Positions 45,808-52,999 of a stretch of 64,000 bases of DNA are shown here, piece after piece. Both the position numbers and the translations under genes were made by a program. This DNA is from UBA1081 sp045535305 (GTDB taxonomy: Bacteria; Bacillota; Clostridia; Oscillospirales; Acutalibacteraceae): contig JAZSLJ010000069.1 in NCBI GenBank assembly GCA_045535305.1, positions 51,051 through 115,050 on the forward strand, in the 5' to 3' direction. Under the pieces are notes generated by a model. It was not told the DNA's origin. It did not search any database and saw only the letters and a program-made list of their open reading frames with translations. Each line of letters starts with the position of its first letter. Positions within the stretch are counted from its first letter, which is position 1.

Positions 45808-46440
45808 ATGAAAAAATTTGTAGCTGTATTGTTGTGTATCGTGATACTTTCGCTCACCTGCATTACCGCTTTTGCGTGGGAAACACCGGGGCTTAAGCTC
45901 TCTGCAACATATAATGAGAAAAAACAGGAGATTGTTGTTACTTACAGGGTGCTTGACCTTGCAGGTACTGAAAGTGCCGATTTTCGCTTGAAATATGACT
46001 CTGCGGTTGTGGAACTTAAGGACTATGAAACATCTGCACCCGGCGGAAACTCATTTGTTGAGATAGGAACAGGGGAGACGGATAAAATCAACATTCAGTT
46101 TATTAATATGTATTATGTAGCCGAGGAGGACTGCGAGGAAGACGGCAGTGCCGTTATTGCAACGTTTACTTTTGAGGTTAAAGACGATGCGGCGGCAGAA
46201 ACTGTTTTTGTAGCAAGCGCCGACAGCTGTAATATGGACCCGAACTCAAAATCGGTTAATGTAAAAAGAGATACGCTCAAGCTCAACTTTGCCGAAGCCG
46301 CAAGCCAGACGGCAGAAGAAAACATCTTTGCAAACGAAAATATAAAAAAAGCAATTTTCGGCGCCGTAGCCGCATTTGTGATTTTTGTGGGAATTCTGGT
46401 GGGAATAGTTTTAAAGTACAGAAAAGAAGACAAACAATAA
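45808..46440 (+). CDS. Cohesin-like domain protein with C-terminal membrane anchor
   Basis: 210 residues from the ATG at 45808, 10 bases after aaagg. An N-terminal signal peptide (KKFVAVLLCIVILSLTCITAFA) leads to a beta-sandwich of about 130 residues with cohesin-like features: LKLSATYNEKKQEIVVTYRV, FRLKYDSAVVELKDYE, DKINIQFINMYY and SAVIATFTFEVKDDA. A C-terminal membrane helix (IFGAVAAFVIFVGILVGIVL) with a basic tail would anchor it facing outward. Cohesins normally hold dockerin-bearing enzymes; no dockerin is visible in this window. The fold call is from pattern only. Confidence 0.65.
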   Translation: MKKFVAVLLCIVILSLTCITAFAWETPGLKLSATYNEKKQEIVVTYRVLDLAGTESADFRLKYDSAVVELKDYETSAPGGNSFVEIGTGETDKINIQFINMYYVAEEDCEEDGSAVIATFTFEVKDDAAAETVFVASADSCNMDPNSKSVNVKRDTLKLNFAEAASQTAEENIFANENIKKAIFGAVAAFVIFVGILVGIVLKYRKEDKQ

Positions 46441-46465
46441 TTTATCGCTTTGCGATAAATTATTG
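46435..46465. repeat. Palindromic hairpin element
   Basis: Perfect 14-bp arms caataatttatcgc / gcgataaattattg with a 3-base loop, overlapping the cohesin-like gene's stop codon. The same arms recur at 61535-61565 with a different loop. It could act as a terminator or be a small repeat unit. Confidence 0.8.
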
Positions 46466-46532
46466 TAATGAGCAATGAGCAGGGAGCAATGAGCAATTAA
46501 GGAAGCCCTACGGGCTTGAATTATATAAAATT

Positions 46533-46608
46533 GGGTTAAAGGGCGAAGCCCTTTCCACCATTGTACATTATACATTGTACATTGTTAATTAAGTAAATTA
46601 TTGTTTAT
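46533..46608. repeat. Dispersed repeat, copy 1
   Basis: 76 bases nearly identical to 51555-51630 (two or three differences). It contains the hairpin aaagggc-gaa-gccctttc and alternating ttgtacat/tacattgtac blocks. Preceded by gagcaatgag tandem words at 46469-46496. No coding capacity. Confidence 0.8.
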
Positions 46609-46637
46609 AAAAAAGGATGCATTTCGCATCCTTTTTT
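46609..46637 (-). terminator. Terminator of the YlmC/YmxH gene
   Basis: Stem aaaaaaggatgc / gcatcctttttt with loop atttc, immediately 3' of the minus strand gene; symmetrical, so it can work in both directions. Confidence 0.85.
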
Positions 46638-46913
46638 CTATTTCACCTTATGTGCTTTTTGTTTAGTGCAATCCTTTTCGTTGCATTTAATAAGTATTGT
46701 ATCGTCGCCGATTACCTCAATATCGCACCATTCAATTTTCACATCCTCCGTTTTACCCATCATACCGAGGAATCCCTGCTTACCGCAGATTATCAATGCT
46801 GTAATGCATCCGCTTTCGGTGTCGAATTCCACATCGCCCACCGTTCCTATTTTTGTGCCGTCGCACATTGAAATAATATCCTTGTCGCAAAGACTGCTTA
46901 CCGAACATTTCAT
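46638..46913 (-). CDS. ymxH: YlmC/YmxH-family PRC-barrel sporulation protein
   Basis: 91 residues of PRC-barrel type: SSLCDKDIISMCDGTKIGTV, DVEFDTESGCITALIICGK, then VKIEWCDIEVIGDDTILIKC. This order matches the YlmC/YmxH family of spore-formers, small cytoplasmic proteins expressed during sporulation, role not well defined. Divergent from the DUF3794 spore gene, which supports the assignment. Has a ggagtg site before the ATG. Confidence 0.88.
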   Translation of the reverse strand: MKCSVSSLCDKDIISMCDGTKIGTVGDVEFDTESGCITALIICGKQGFLGMMGKTEDVKIEWCDIEVIGDDTILIKCNEKDCTKQKAHKVK

Positions 46914-47004
46914 AAAACATCACTCCTTAAATCATTATATGGCGGAATATTTGTCCCGTATGATGAATATAGATTCAATAAAAGCAAAAAAAGGAGTAGG
47001 TCAG

Positions 47005-48531
47005 ATGGATGCTCAGAAGCAGACAGAAAAAGTTTTAATTAAAAAAGAAAAGCTTTGCGTTAATATCGAGCAGGTAGTGGAAAATGATGTAAGCCTTGCG
47101 GATTACTACGGCGATATTGTAAAGATTTTAGGCAATTCGGCGGATACGAATATTTTTTCCGCTGTTTTGACGGGCGACAAGGTTATTATTGACGGCAGCG
47201 TGTGCGTGCGTGTAATTTATGTGGATTCCGCAGGCAAAACAGACTGCTTTGAGTCAAATTTCCCCTTTAACAGAAGCGTAGATGTGTCCGATGGTGTTGA
47301 TACGGACATTGTCAGCGTTACTGCCGTTTCGGATCAGATTTCCTGCCGTGCGGTCAATCAGCGCAGAGCTGAGATACGTGGCAGTATAGGTCTTAAGGTC
47401 AGCGTTACATCATTAACCGATTGTGAAATGATTACATCTCATAAGGATTTGCCCTATCACACCCTTGAATGTAAGGCGGAGGGATATTTTCTTGAGGGCA
47501 GTATGTCAAAATGCTTTTCAGTTTCCGTCGCAAACGACGTTGAGCCGAGTCTTAAAATAAAAAAGGTTTACAGAAGCGACTTTATGCCCATTGTCAACGA
47601 GGTACGTCATATCAAAAACAAGCTTATGATAAAAGGCGCGGTGGCTGTGAATGTTATTATGCTTACAGAGGAGGGCAATTTTGTTGCTCAGAGGGTAGAT
47701 GTGCCTGTAAATCAGATAATCGATATGGACGGAATCGACGATGACAGCCGTTGCTGTGTGAATATGAACGTAAGAAGCGTTGATATACGTCTTTCACCCG
47801 AAACTCCGCAATCGGGCAGACAGCTTGAGGTTGCACTTATTGTCAATGCTGATATTGATGCATACAGAAAAGCACTGATTAATGCCGTTTCCGAGGCTTA
47901 TTCACCCACCTGTGAGCTTATCTGCAAACAGACAGGAATTAAATGCGTAACCGATATTCTCCGCGTTAATGAGAATCATACCGTAAATGCAAAAATGGAT
48001 TTCAGTTCCTGCAGAGGGCAGAGTATTGCAGACGTATGTGTAAGAAAAATAAGATATACGGTAAATCCCACGGATAAAAATATTCAGCTCAAGGGTAATA
48101 TTCACTACGGCATTGTGGTGGAAACTGTTGAGAATGAAAAGCTTTTCTTTGAAAGAATAGTTGACTTTGATTATGTAAAGCAGTTCGGCGAAAATGTGGA
48201 AAATTGCGATTTTGCACCTACCGTGAGCGTCAATGCCGTAAGCTGTGCCATGAATTCAAGCAGTGAAGCAACCGTAACTACGGAGCTTCATATTGACGGT
48301 TTTGTTTATCCCGTAAAAAAATGCGACGTTATCACAAGTGTTGAAAAAGGAAATGAGAAAAACCGCAACAACGGCGACAGCGTAATCACCGTTTACTTCG
48401 CATCCAAGGGCGAAAGACTGTGGGATATTGCAAAACAGCAAGGCAGCAGTGTTGATTTTATAAAAACTGCAAACGGCATAGATGAAGACGTGCTTTCGTC
48501 AGACAGTATGCTTGTGTTTGAATTGGAATAA
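47005..48531 (+). CDS. DUF3794 (SPOCS) and LysM domain spore-envelope protein
   Basis: 508 residues from the ATG at 47005 with aaggag 8 bases upstream; the open frame extends further left but overlaps the divergent gene. Three or so SPOCS/DUF3794 beta-rich repeats (blocks such as VSVTSLTDCEMITSHKDL, AVAVNVIMLTEEGNFVAQ, KGNIHYGIVVETVENEKLFF) are followed by a LysM domain at about 455-507 (YFASKGERLWDIAKQQ, then VDFIKTANGI). LysM binds peptidoglycan. Such proteins sit in the spore coat or cortex interface. Just upstream of spoIVA, with a 15-base gap. Confidence 0.85.
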   Translation: MDAQKQTEKVLIKKEKLCVNIEQVVENDVSLADYYGDIVKILGNSADTNIFSAVLTGDKVIIDGSVCVRVIYVDSAGKTDCFESNFPFNRSVDVSDGVDTDIVSVTAVSDQISCRAVNQRRAEIRGSIGLKVSVTSLTDCEMITSHKDLPYHTLECKAEGYFLEGSMSKCFSVSVANDVEPSLKIKKVYRSDFMPIVNEVRHIKNKLMIKGAVAVNVIMLTEEGNFVAQRVDVPVNQIIDMDGIDDDSRCCVNMNVRSVDIRLSPETPQSGRQLEVALIVNADIDAYRKALINAVSEAYSPTCELICKQTGIKCVTDILRVNENHTVNAKMDFSSCRGQSIADVCVRKIRYTVNPTDKNIQLKGNIHYGIVVETVENEKLFFERIVDFDYVKQFGENVENCDFAPTVSVNAVSCAMNSSSEATVTTELHIDGFVYPVKKCDVITSVEKGNEKNRNNGDSVITVYFASKGERLWDIAKQQGSSVDFIKTANGIDEDVLSSDSMLVFELE

Positions 48532-48546
48532 CAGGAGGGATGCTCA

Positions 48547-50025
48547 ATGGATAATACCCGTATTTATGAAGATATAAAAAAGAGAACGCAGGGTGATATT
48601 TACATCGGCGTTGTTGGCCCTGTAAGAACAGGCAAATCCACATTTATCAAAAAATTCATGGAAACGATAGTTCTGCCCAATATCAACGGCGAATTTGTGC
48701 GTGAAAGAGCAGTTGATGAATTACCCCAATCTGCCGCAGGCCGCACAATTATGACAACAGAGCCAAAATTTATCCCCGAACAGGCGGCAAGGGTGGATCT
48801 GGGCAACAACGTTAATTTCAGCGTGCGTATGGTGGACTGTGTCGGTTACATCGTTCCAAGCTCTTTGGGATATATTGAGGGCGAATCCCCCAGAATGGTA
48901 AAAACTCCTTGGTTCGATGAAGAAATCCCTTTTAATATGGCGGCTGAAATCGGTACACAAAAAGTTATCAGCGAACATTCCACAATCGGTCTTGTTGTAA
49001 CTACCGACGGCAGTATCAGCGATATACCGCGATACGAATATGAAGAAGCGGAAGAACGTGTTATTGAGGAGCTTAAGGAGATAAACAAACCCTTTATCGT
49101 TCTGCTTAACTGTATGTATCCCGATTCACCCTCTGCGGCGGAGATGAGCAAGGCTCTGAGCGAAAAATATTCCGTTCCCGTTCTGCCGGTTAACTGCCTT
49201 GATATTGAAGAAAATGAAATATTGGAGATTCTTCGTCAGGTACTTATGGAGTTCCCCGTAAAACAGGTGTCCGTTCACGTGCCGTCGTGGATGAAATCTC
49301 TCTCCTGCGACCACAAAATAAAAAAGAGCCTTATGTCCGCCGTTAAAAAACAGGCACAGGAGCTTAAATGCATAAGAAATATAAATGATATGTGTGCACA
49401 TCTTGCCAACGAGGAATACATAACCCATATCAGAGTGGACAGCATAAGCCTTGGCGACGGTGTTGCTGAAATATGGGCTGATATTACCAATTCCGTATTT
49501 TATGAGATTGTATCTGATGTCAGCGGTGTTGAGGTTAAAAACGAGGAACAGCTTATTAAAACTCTTACAGAAATGGCTGAAATTGCCCGAAAGTATAAAC
49601 GTATCCGTTCCGCACTCGATGAGGTAGAAGCAACAGGCTACGGCATCGTTATGCCCAATATCGATGAGCTTACACTTGAAGAACCTGAAATTATGAAGCA
49701 GGGCGGTAAATACGGCGTAAGACTTAAAGCATCCGCACCGTCTATTCACATGATGAAAGCTACAATTAACACCGAGGTAGCTCCCATAGTAGGCTCTGAA
49801 AGTCAGTCCGAGGATCTTGTTAAATATCTGCTCAATGAATTCCAGGAAAACCCAGGTAAGATATGGCAGTCCAACATTTTCGGCAAATCCCTTGATGACC
49901 TTGTGAACGAGGGACTTAAAAACAAGCTGTACCATATGCCCACCGAAGCAAGAATGAAATTACAGCAGACTCTTGAACGCATTATCAATGAGGGATGCAG
50001 CGGATTGCTGTGTATTATAATTTAA
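48547..50025 (+). CDS. spoIVA: Stage IV sporulation protein A (spore coat basement ATPase)
   Basis: 492 residues, the usual length. P-loop GVVGPVRTGKSTFIKKFME near 21-39, then TEPKFIPEQAARVDL, VRMVDCVGYIVPSSLGY and FIVLLNCMYPDSPSA as in SpoIVA. The C-terminus ends GCSGLLCIII, the conserved hydrophobic tail used for anchoring through SpoVM on the forespore surface. It polymerises by ATP hydrolysis into the coat base layer in the mother cell. Site ggaggga precedes the ATG. Confidence 0.96.
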   Translation: MDNTRIYEDIKKRTQGDIYIGVVGPVRTGKSTFIKKFMETIVLPNINGEFVRERAVDELPQSAAGRTIMTTEPKFIPEQAARVDLGNNVNFSVRMVDCVGYIVPSSLGYIEGESPRMVKTPWFDEEIPFNMAAEIGTQKVISEHSTIGLVVTTDGSISDIPRYEYEEAEERVIEELKEINKPFIVLLNCMYPDSPSAAEMSKALSEKYSVPVLPVNCLDIEENEILEILRQVLMEFPVKQVSVHVPSWMKSLSCDHKIKKSLMSAVKKQAQELKCIRNINDMCAHLANEEYITHIRVDSISLGDGVAEIWADITNSVFYEIVSDVSGVEVKNEEQLIKTLTEMAEIARKYKRIRSALDEVEATGYGIVMPNIDELTLEEPEIMKQGGKYGVRLKASAPSIHMMKATINTEVAPIVGSESQSEDLVKYLLNEFQENPGKIWQSNIFGKSLDDLVNEGLKNKLYHMPTEARMKLQQTLERIINEGCSGLLCIII

Positions 50026-50047
50026 TTTTCTTTTTTGCTGTTAAATG

Positions 50048-50107
50048 TTGTCAAGAATGTTGCAAACTCGCAAACATTAATTTAACAATTCCCAAAAGCC
50101 TTGAATT
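50048..50107 (+). promoter_or_regulatory. Duplicated control region, copy 1
   Basis: 60 bases nearly identical to 50507-50566, ending over the -35 box of the peptide promoter. It contains an imperfect dyad at 50056-50078 (aatgtt ... aacatt arms) and the direct words gcaaactc and gcaaacat. Likely site for a shared regulator. Confidence 0.7.
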
Positions 50108-50129
50108 GTTGTCCATTTAATGTTAATAT
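50101..50129 (+). promoter_or_regulatory. Promoter of small amphipathic peptide 1
   Basis: -35 ttgaat (50101-50106), 17-base spacer, -10 taatat (50124-50129). About 55 bases before the peptide's ATG. Confidence 0.75.
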
Positions 50130-50184
50130 TAACCAAAAGACAATTATGTTGTCTGCAGTGTAATTTAAAGTGAGGTGTAACTAA

Positions 50185-50310
50185 ATGGAACTTATCGTTA
50201 AGCTTATTGAATGGCTCAAGAGTGTTATGGCACTTTTTAAAGCTTTTGGTGCAGGTTTTGATGAGGAGAATGGCACATACGGCTTCGAAAACGACGGTGC
50301 AGCTCTTTAA
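50185..50310 (+). CDS. Small amphipathic peptide 1 (41 aa)
   Basis: ATG at 50185 with a gaggtg site 7 bases upstream, stop at 50308-50310. 41 residues: an amphipathic helix (MELIVKLIEWLKSVMALFKA) then glycine and an acidic tail (DEEN, then FENDGAAL). No Cys, no export signal. It has its own promoter, control region and terminators, so it is a real monocistronic gene despite its size. Similar in layout to the peptide encoded at 50646 and in helix style to the ends of both giant proteins. Function unknown; leaderless-bacteriocin-like, modulin-like or membrane-binding roles are all possible. Confidence 0.75.
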   Translation: MELIVKLIEWLKSVMALFKAFGAGFDEENGTYGFENDGAAL

Positions 50311-50337
50311 TTTTTAACTTAATTTGATTGTTGAAAT

Positions 50338-50366
50338 CCGTGTTTTGCTTTTTTTGCAAAGCACGG
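50338..50366 (+). terminator. Terminator after peptide 1
   Basis: 11-bp stem ccgtgttttgc / gcaaagcacgg (one G-T pair) with a T7 loop. The tail (ttatttcttt) is a moderate T tract. Confidence 0.75.
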
Positions 50367-50380
50367 TTATTTCTTTGTTG

Positions 50381-50416
50381 AAAGGTGTTTAGTTGTTAAA
50401 ATTATAACACCTTTTT
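50381..50416 (+). terminator. Second terminator after peptide 1
   Basis: Stem aaaggtgtt (50381-50389) / aacaccttt (50406-50414) followed by T. With the previous hairpin it isolates the two peptide genes. Between this point and 50506 the sequence is AT-rich with no gene seen. Confidence 0.75.
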
Positions 50417-50506
50417 AATTAAATGTTTACAGATTGTTCATAATTCTTGATATTTGAGCATATATTTTGGTTTGAATAGGCATAAAAATATTTCTAAAAA
50501 GAAAAG

Positions 50507-50566
50507 TTGTCATGAATGTTACAAACTCGCAAACATTAGTTTAACAATTCGCAAAAGTATTGATTT
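50507..50566 (+). promoter_or_regulatory. Duplicated control region, copy 2
   Basis: 60 bases matching 50048-50107 with few changes; the dyad is at 50515-50537. The distance to the following ATG (about 80 bases) is almost the same as in copy 1, although the DNA after the promoters differs. Confidence 0.7.
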
Positions 50567-50588
50567 GCATTTTAAAAAATGCTAAAAT
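50560..50588 (+). promoter_or_regulatory. Promoter of small amphipathic peptide 2
   Basis: -35 ttgatt (50560-50565), 17-base spacer, -10 taaaat (50583-50588). Confidence 0.75.
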
Positions 50589-50645
50589 ATGGACACAGGG
50601 TAATTTGTTTACCAATAGTAATAATTTGAATCGAGGTGTATATAA

Positions 50646-50768
50646 ATGTCAGCAGCAACAATTAACGCACTTTTCCAGTGGATCATTAGCTTTCTCCAGA
50701 AGATTGTTGAAAAGTTCAACGAATTAACAGGTTTATTCGGCGGTGAAGATGATTCAGCAGCAGCATAA
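50646..50768 (+). CDS. Small amphipathic peptide 2 (40 aa)
   Basis: ATG at 50646 with gaggtg 7 bases upstream, stop at 50766-50768. 40 residues: helix ALFQWIISFLQKIVEKFNEL, then TGLFGGEDDSAAA. Aromatic and aliphatic residues line one face, charged ones the other; the tail is acidic and ends in alanines as in peptide 1. No Cys, no signal peptide. Near-duplicate promoter and operator show that it is co-regulated with peptide 1. Function unknown. Confidence 0.75.
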   Translation: MSAATINALFQWIISFLQKIVEKFNELTGLFGGEDDSAAA

Positions 50769-50789
50769 TTAAGTTTTATGTTAATAAGC

Positions 50790-50821
50790 AACGGGAGGCA
50801 GTGATGCTTCCCGTTTTTTTT
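50790..50821 (+). terminator. Terminator after peptide 2
   Basis: 10-bp stem aacgggaggc / gcttcccgtt with loop agtgat, then a long T run. Confidence 0.92.
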
Positions 50822-50826
50822 TTTGC

Positions 50827-50865
50827 AAAAAAACTTGCACATTAAAAGTGAAGTGCAAGTTTTTT
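50827..50865 (-). terminator. Terminator of the V-ATPase operon
   Basis: Stem aaaaaacttgcac / gtgcaagtttttt, loop of 12 bases, directly after the vatD stop on the minus strand. Confidence 0.9.
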
Positions 50866-50868
50866 AAT

Positions 50869-51477
50869 TTATTTTTTTGTGGATTTAATTACTTTAAGTC
50901 TTGCAAATTCCTCTCGCTCTTTTTCGTCAAGAGCGTTTGTTATGTAGCTTATTGTGCTTTCAAACTTGGGAATCATAATATTGCCCAATGCGTTTGAGCG
51001 TTTACGTGTCTTTTTGATTGCATCTGCAAGTCTTATAACTGAGTTTTCAATTTCCGCAAGACGAACGGTAAGCTGTTTTGCCTCGTTGAATTTTTCATAT
51101 GCATCGTCAAGGGATGCGGTGGTTGTTGAAAAAGCGTAGTAGGGGATAAGCTGAATGGGATTTGCCTTGACAGCAGGTATTTCTATACCCATAACACTGC
51201 GGGATGAAATCTGTACGGAGTCGTCAACAGGAATACACTGTGCCGCTTCTTCGCAGTCGCCCATTTCGATGTAAGCACGGCTGAGGGCTGTGTATGCCGC
51301 AGTATATTTTTCGCCAATCTGCGATTGCAGCTGCTCCGCCTCATCCATAAGGGATAAAAGCTCACGCAAAAGGATGTTGCGTTTTTTGTCCATCAGCTCG
51401 TACCCCACCTTTGCAAGGTTAAGGGACTTTTTTGCATTTATTAAATTGTTTTTTGTAGGAAAAATATTCTGTGCCAA
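50869..51477 (-). CDS. vatD: V-type ATP synthase subunit D
   Basis: 202 residues with a TTG start at 51477, aaggaagg 7 bases upstream. The opening AQNIFPTKNNLINAKKSLNLA and the central GIEIPAV (near 97) are typical of subunit D, the coiled-coil rotor shaft. The C-terminal helix KTRKRSNALGNIMIPKFEST is the conserved family end. Last gene of the operon, separated from vatB by an inserted repeat. Confidence 0.95.
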   Translation of the reverse strand: MAQNIFPTKNNLINAKKSLNLAKVGYELMDKKRNILLRELLSLMDEAEQLQSQIGEKYTAAYTALSRAYIEMGDCEEAAQCIPVDDSVQISSRSVMGIEIPAVKANPIQLIPYYAFSTTTASLDDAYEKFNEAKQLTVRLAEIENSVIRLADAIKKTRKRSNALGNIMIPKFESTISYITNALDEKEREEFARLKVIKSTKK

Positions 51478-51497
51478 GAAAAAACCTTCCTTTAAAC

Positions 51498-51630
51498 AAT
51501 AATTTAATGTACAATGTACAATTTACAATGTACAATTATTGAATCATAAAAATCGGGTTAAAGGGCGAAGCCCTTTCCACCATTGTACATTATACATTGT
51601 ACATTGTTAATTAGATAAATTATTGTTTAT
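51498..51630. repeat. Dispersed repeat, copy 2, between vatB and vatD
   Basis: The right 76 bases (51555-51630) match 46533-46608. The left part has tgtacaatgtacaat words that are reverse complements of the right end (attgtacattatacattgtac), so the whole reads like a MITE with terminal inverted repeats around the aaagggc-gaa-gcccttt hairpin. Its right edge overlaps the last codons of vatB. Confidence 0.7.
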
Positions 51631-52987
51631 AGTATTTATCTAACATTTCTTCACTTACTCTGTCGAGTGATTCTCTCGGGAGCATTGAAAGCAATTTCCA
51701 TCCGAGGTCAAGAGTTTCGTCGATAGTTCTGTTCTCGTTTTCGCCCTGATTGATGAATTCATTTTCGAAAGCTTTTCCGAACGCAAGCAACAGCTTGTCG
51801 CCCTCGGATAATTCATCTTCACCAATAACCGATGCGAGTGAACGGGCATCCTGCACAAGTGCGTAAGATGCAAAAAGCTGGTCGGAAAGATTTTTGTGGT
51901 CCTCCCTTGTAAAGCCTTTACCAATGCCGTCCTTCATAAGCCTTGAAAGGGACATTAAAAGACTTACTGCAGGATATACACCCGATGTTTCAAGATTACG
52001 GTCAAGCACGATCTGACCCTCTGTGATAAATCCCGTAAGGTCGGGAATGGGGTGGGTTATATCGTCGTTGGGCATTGTCAGAATGGGGAGCTGTGTAACA
52101 GAGCCCGTTGAGCCTTCAACAATACCTGCCCTCTCGTAAATTGCGGCAAGGTCGGAGTAAAGATAACCGGGATAGCCTTTTCTGCCCGGAATCTCACCCT
52201 TTGATGAGCTGAATTCACGCAGCGCTTCGCAATAAGCGGTCATATCCGTGAGAATAACAAGAATGTTTTTGTTACATTCAAATGCAAGATATTCTGCGGC
52301 TGTAAGAGCACATTTGGGAGTAATAAGTCTTTCAATAATCGGGTCGTTTGAAAGATTAAGGAACATTGTAACCTTGTTCATAACGTCAGCCTGTTCAAAG
52401 GAGCGTCTGAAATAGTCTGCAACGTCGTTTTTTACACCCATAGCCGCAAAAACAATGGCAAAATCGTCATTGTTTGCAACAGATGCCTGCTTTACAATCT
52501 GTACCGCAAGCTCGTTATGCTTCATACCCGAGCCGGAGAATATGGGCAATTTCTGACCTCTTATCAGCGTTGTAAGTGCATCTATTGAGGATATGCCCGT
52601 ATTGATGTAGTTTTTAGGGTACACTCTTGATACGGGATTTATAGCCGTACCGTTTATATCTCTTTTACATACGGGGAAAATCTGACCCAGACCGTCTTTG
52701 GGTCTGCCTAAGCCGTCAAAAACTCTGCCGACGATTTCGGGCGAGAGAGAAAGCTCCATAGGCTTACCCTTGAGTACGGTTGATGTGTTTGATGAGGAGA
52801 TATTTTTTGTGCCTTCAAATACCTGAACGGCAATCTTATCACCCTCAATCATAACGACTCTGCCGTCGCGGACAGTGCCGTCTTCAAGGCGGAGCTGTAC
52901 CATTTCTTCAAAGAAAGCATCCTCAACGCCGTCAAGAATGACAAGCGAGCCGTTTATTTCTTTAAGGCCGATATATTCTTTTATCAT
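51620..52987 (-). CDS. vatB: V-type ATP synthase subunit B
   Basis: 455 residues. Starts MIKEYIGLKEINGSLVILDG and runs through GRVFDGLGRPKDG, NPVSRVYPKNYINTGISSID and FSGSGMKHNELAVQI; the last lacks a proper P-loop, as expected for the regulatory B subunit. The tail DKYYKQ ends inside a repeat element. It forms the non-catalytic half of the V1 hexamer. Confidence 0.97.
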   Translation of the reverse strand: MIKEYIGLKEINGSLVILDGVEDAFFEEMVQLRLEDGTVRDGRVVMIEGDKIAVQVFEGTKNISSSNTSTVLKGKPMELSLSPEIVGRVFDGLGRPKDGLGQIFPVCKRDINGTAINPVSRVYPKNYINTGISSIDALTTLIRGQKLPIFSGSGMKHNELAVQIVKQASVANNDDFAIVFAAMGVKNDVADYFRRSFEQADVMNKVTMFLNLSNDPIIERLITPKCALTAAEYLAFECNKNILVILTDMTAYCEALREFSSSKGEIPGRKGYPGYLYSDLAAIYERAGIVEGSTGSVTQLPILTMPNDDITHPIPDLTGFITEGQIVLDRNLETSGVYPAVSLLMSLSRLMKDGIGKGFTREDHKNLSDQLFASYALVQDARSLASVIGEDELSEGDKLLLAFGKAFENEFINQGENENRTIDETLDLGWKLLSMLPRESLDRVSEEMLDKYYKQ

Positions 52988-52999
52988 TTTATCACCTTG

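Noticed and set aside
46666..47004. N-terminal extension of the DUF3794-LysM protein
   Set aside because: The frame is open, but this part lies over the divergent YlmC/YmxH gene and has no family-like sequence; the ATG at 47005 has a strong ribosome site.
49126..49935. Minus strand open frame of 269 codons
   Set aside because: It is the shadow of spoIVA; its translation has biased, non-protein-like composition and no upstream signals.
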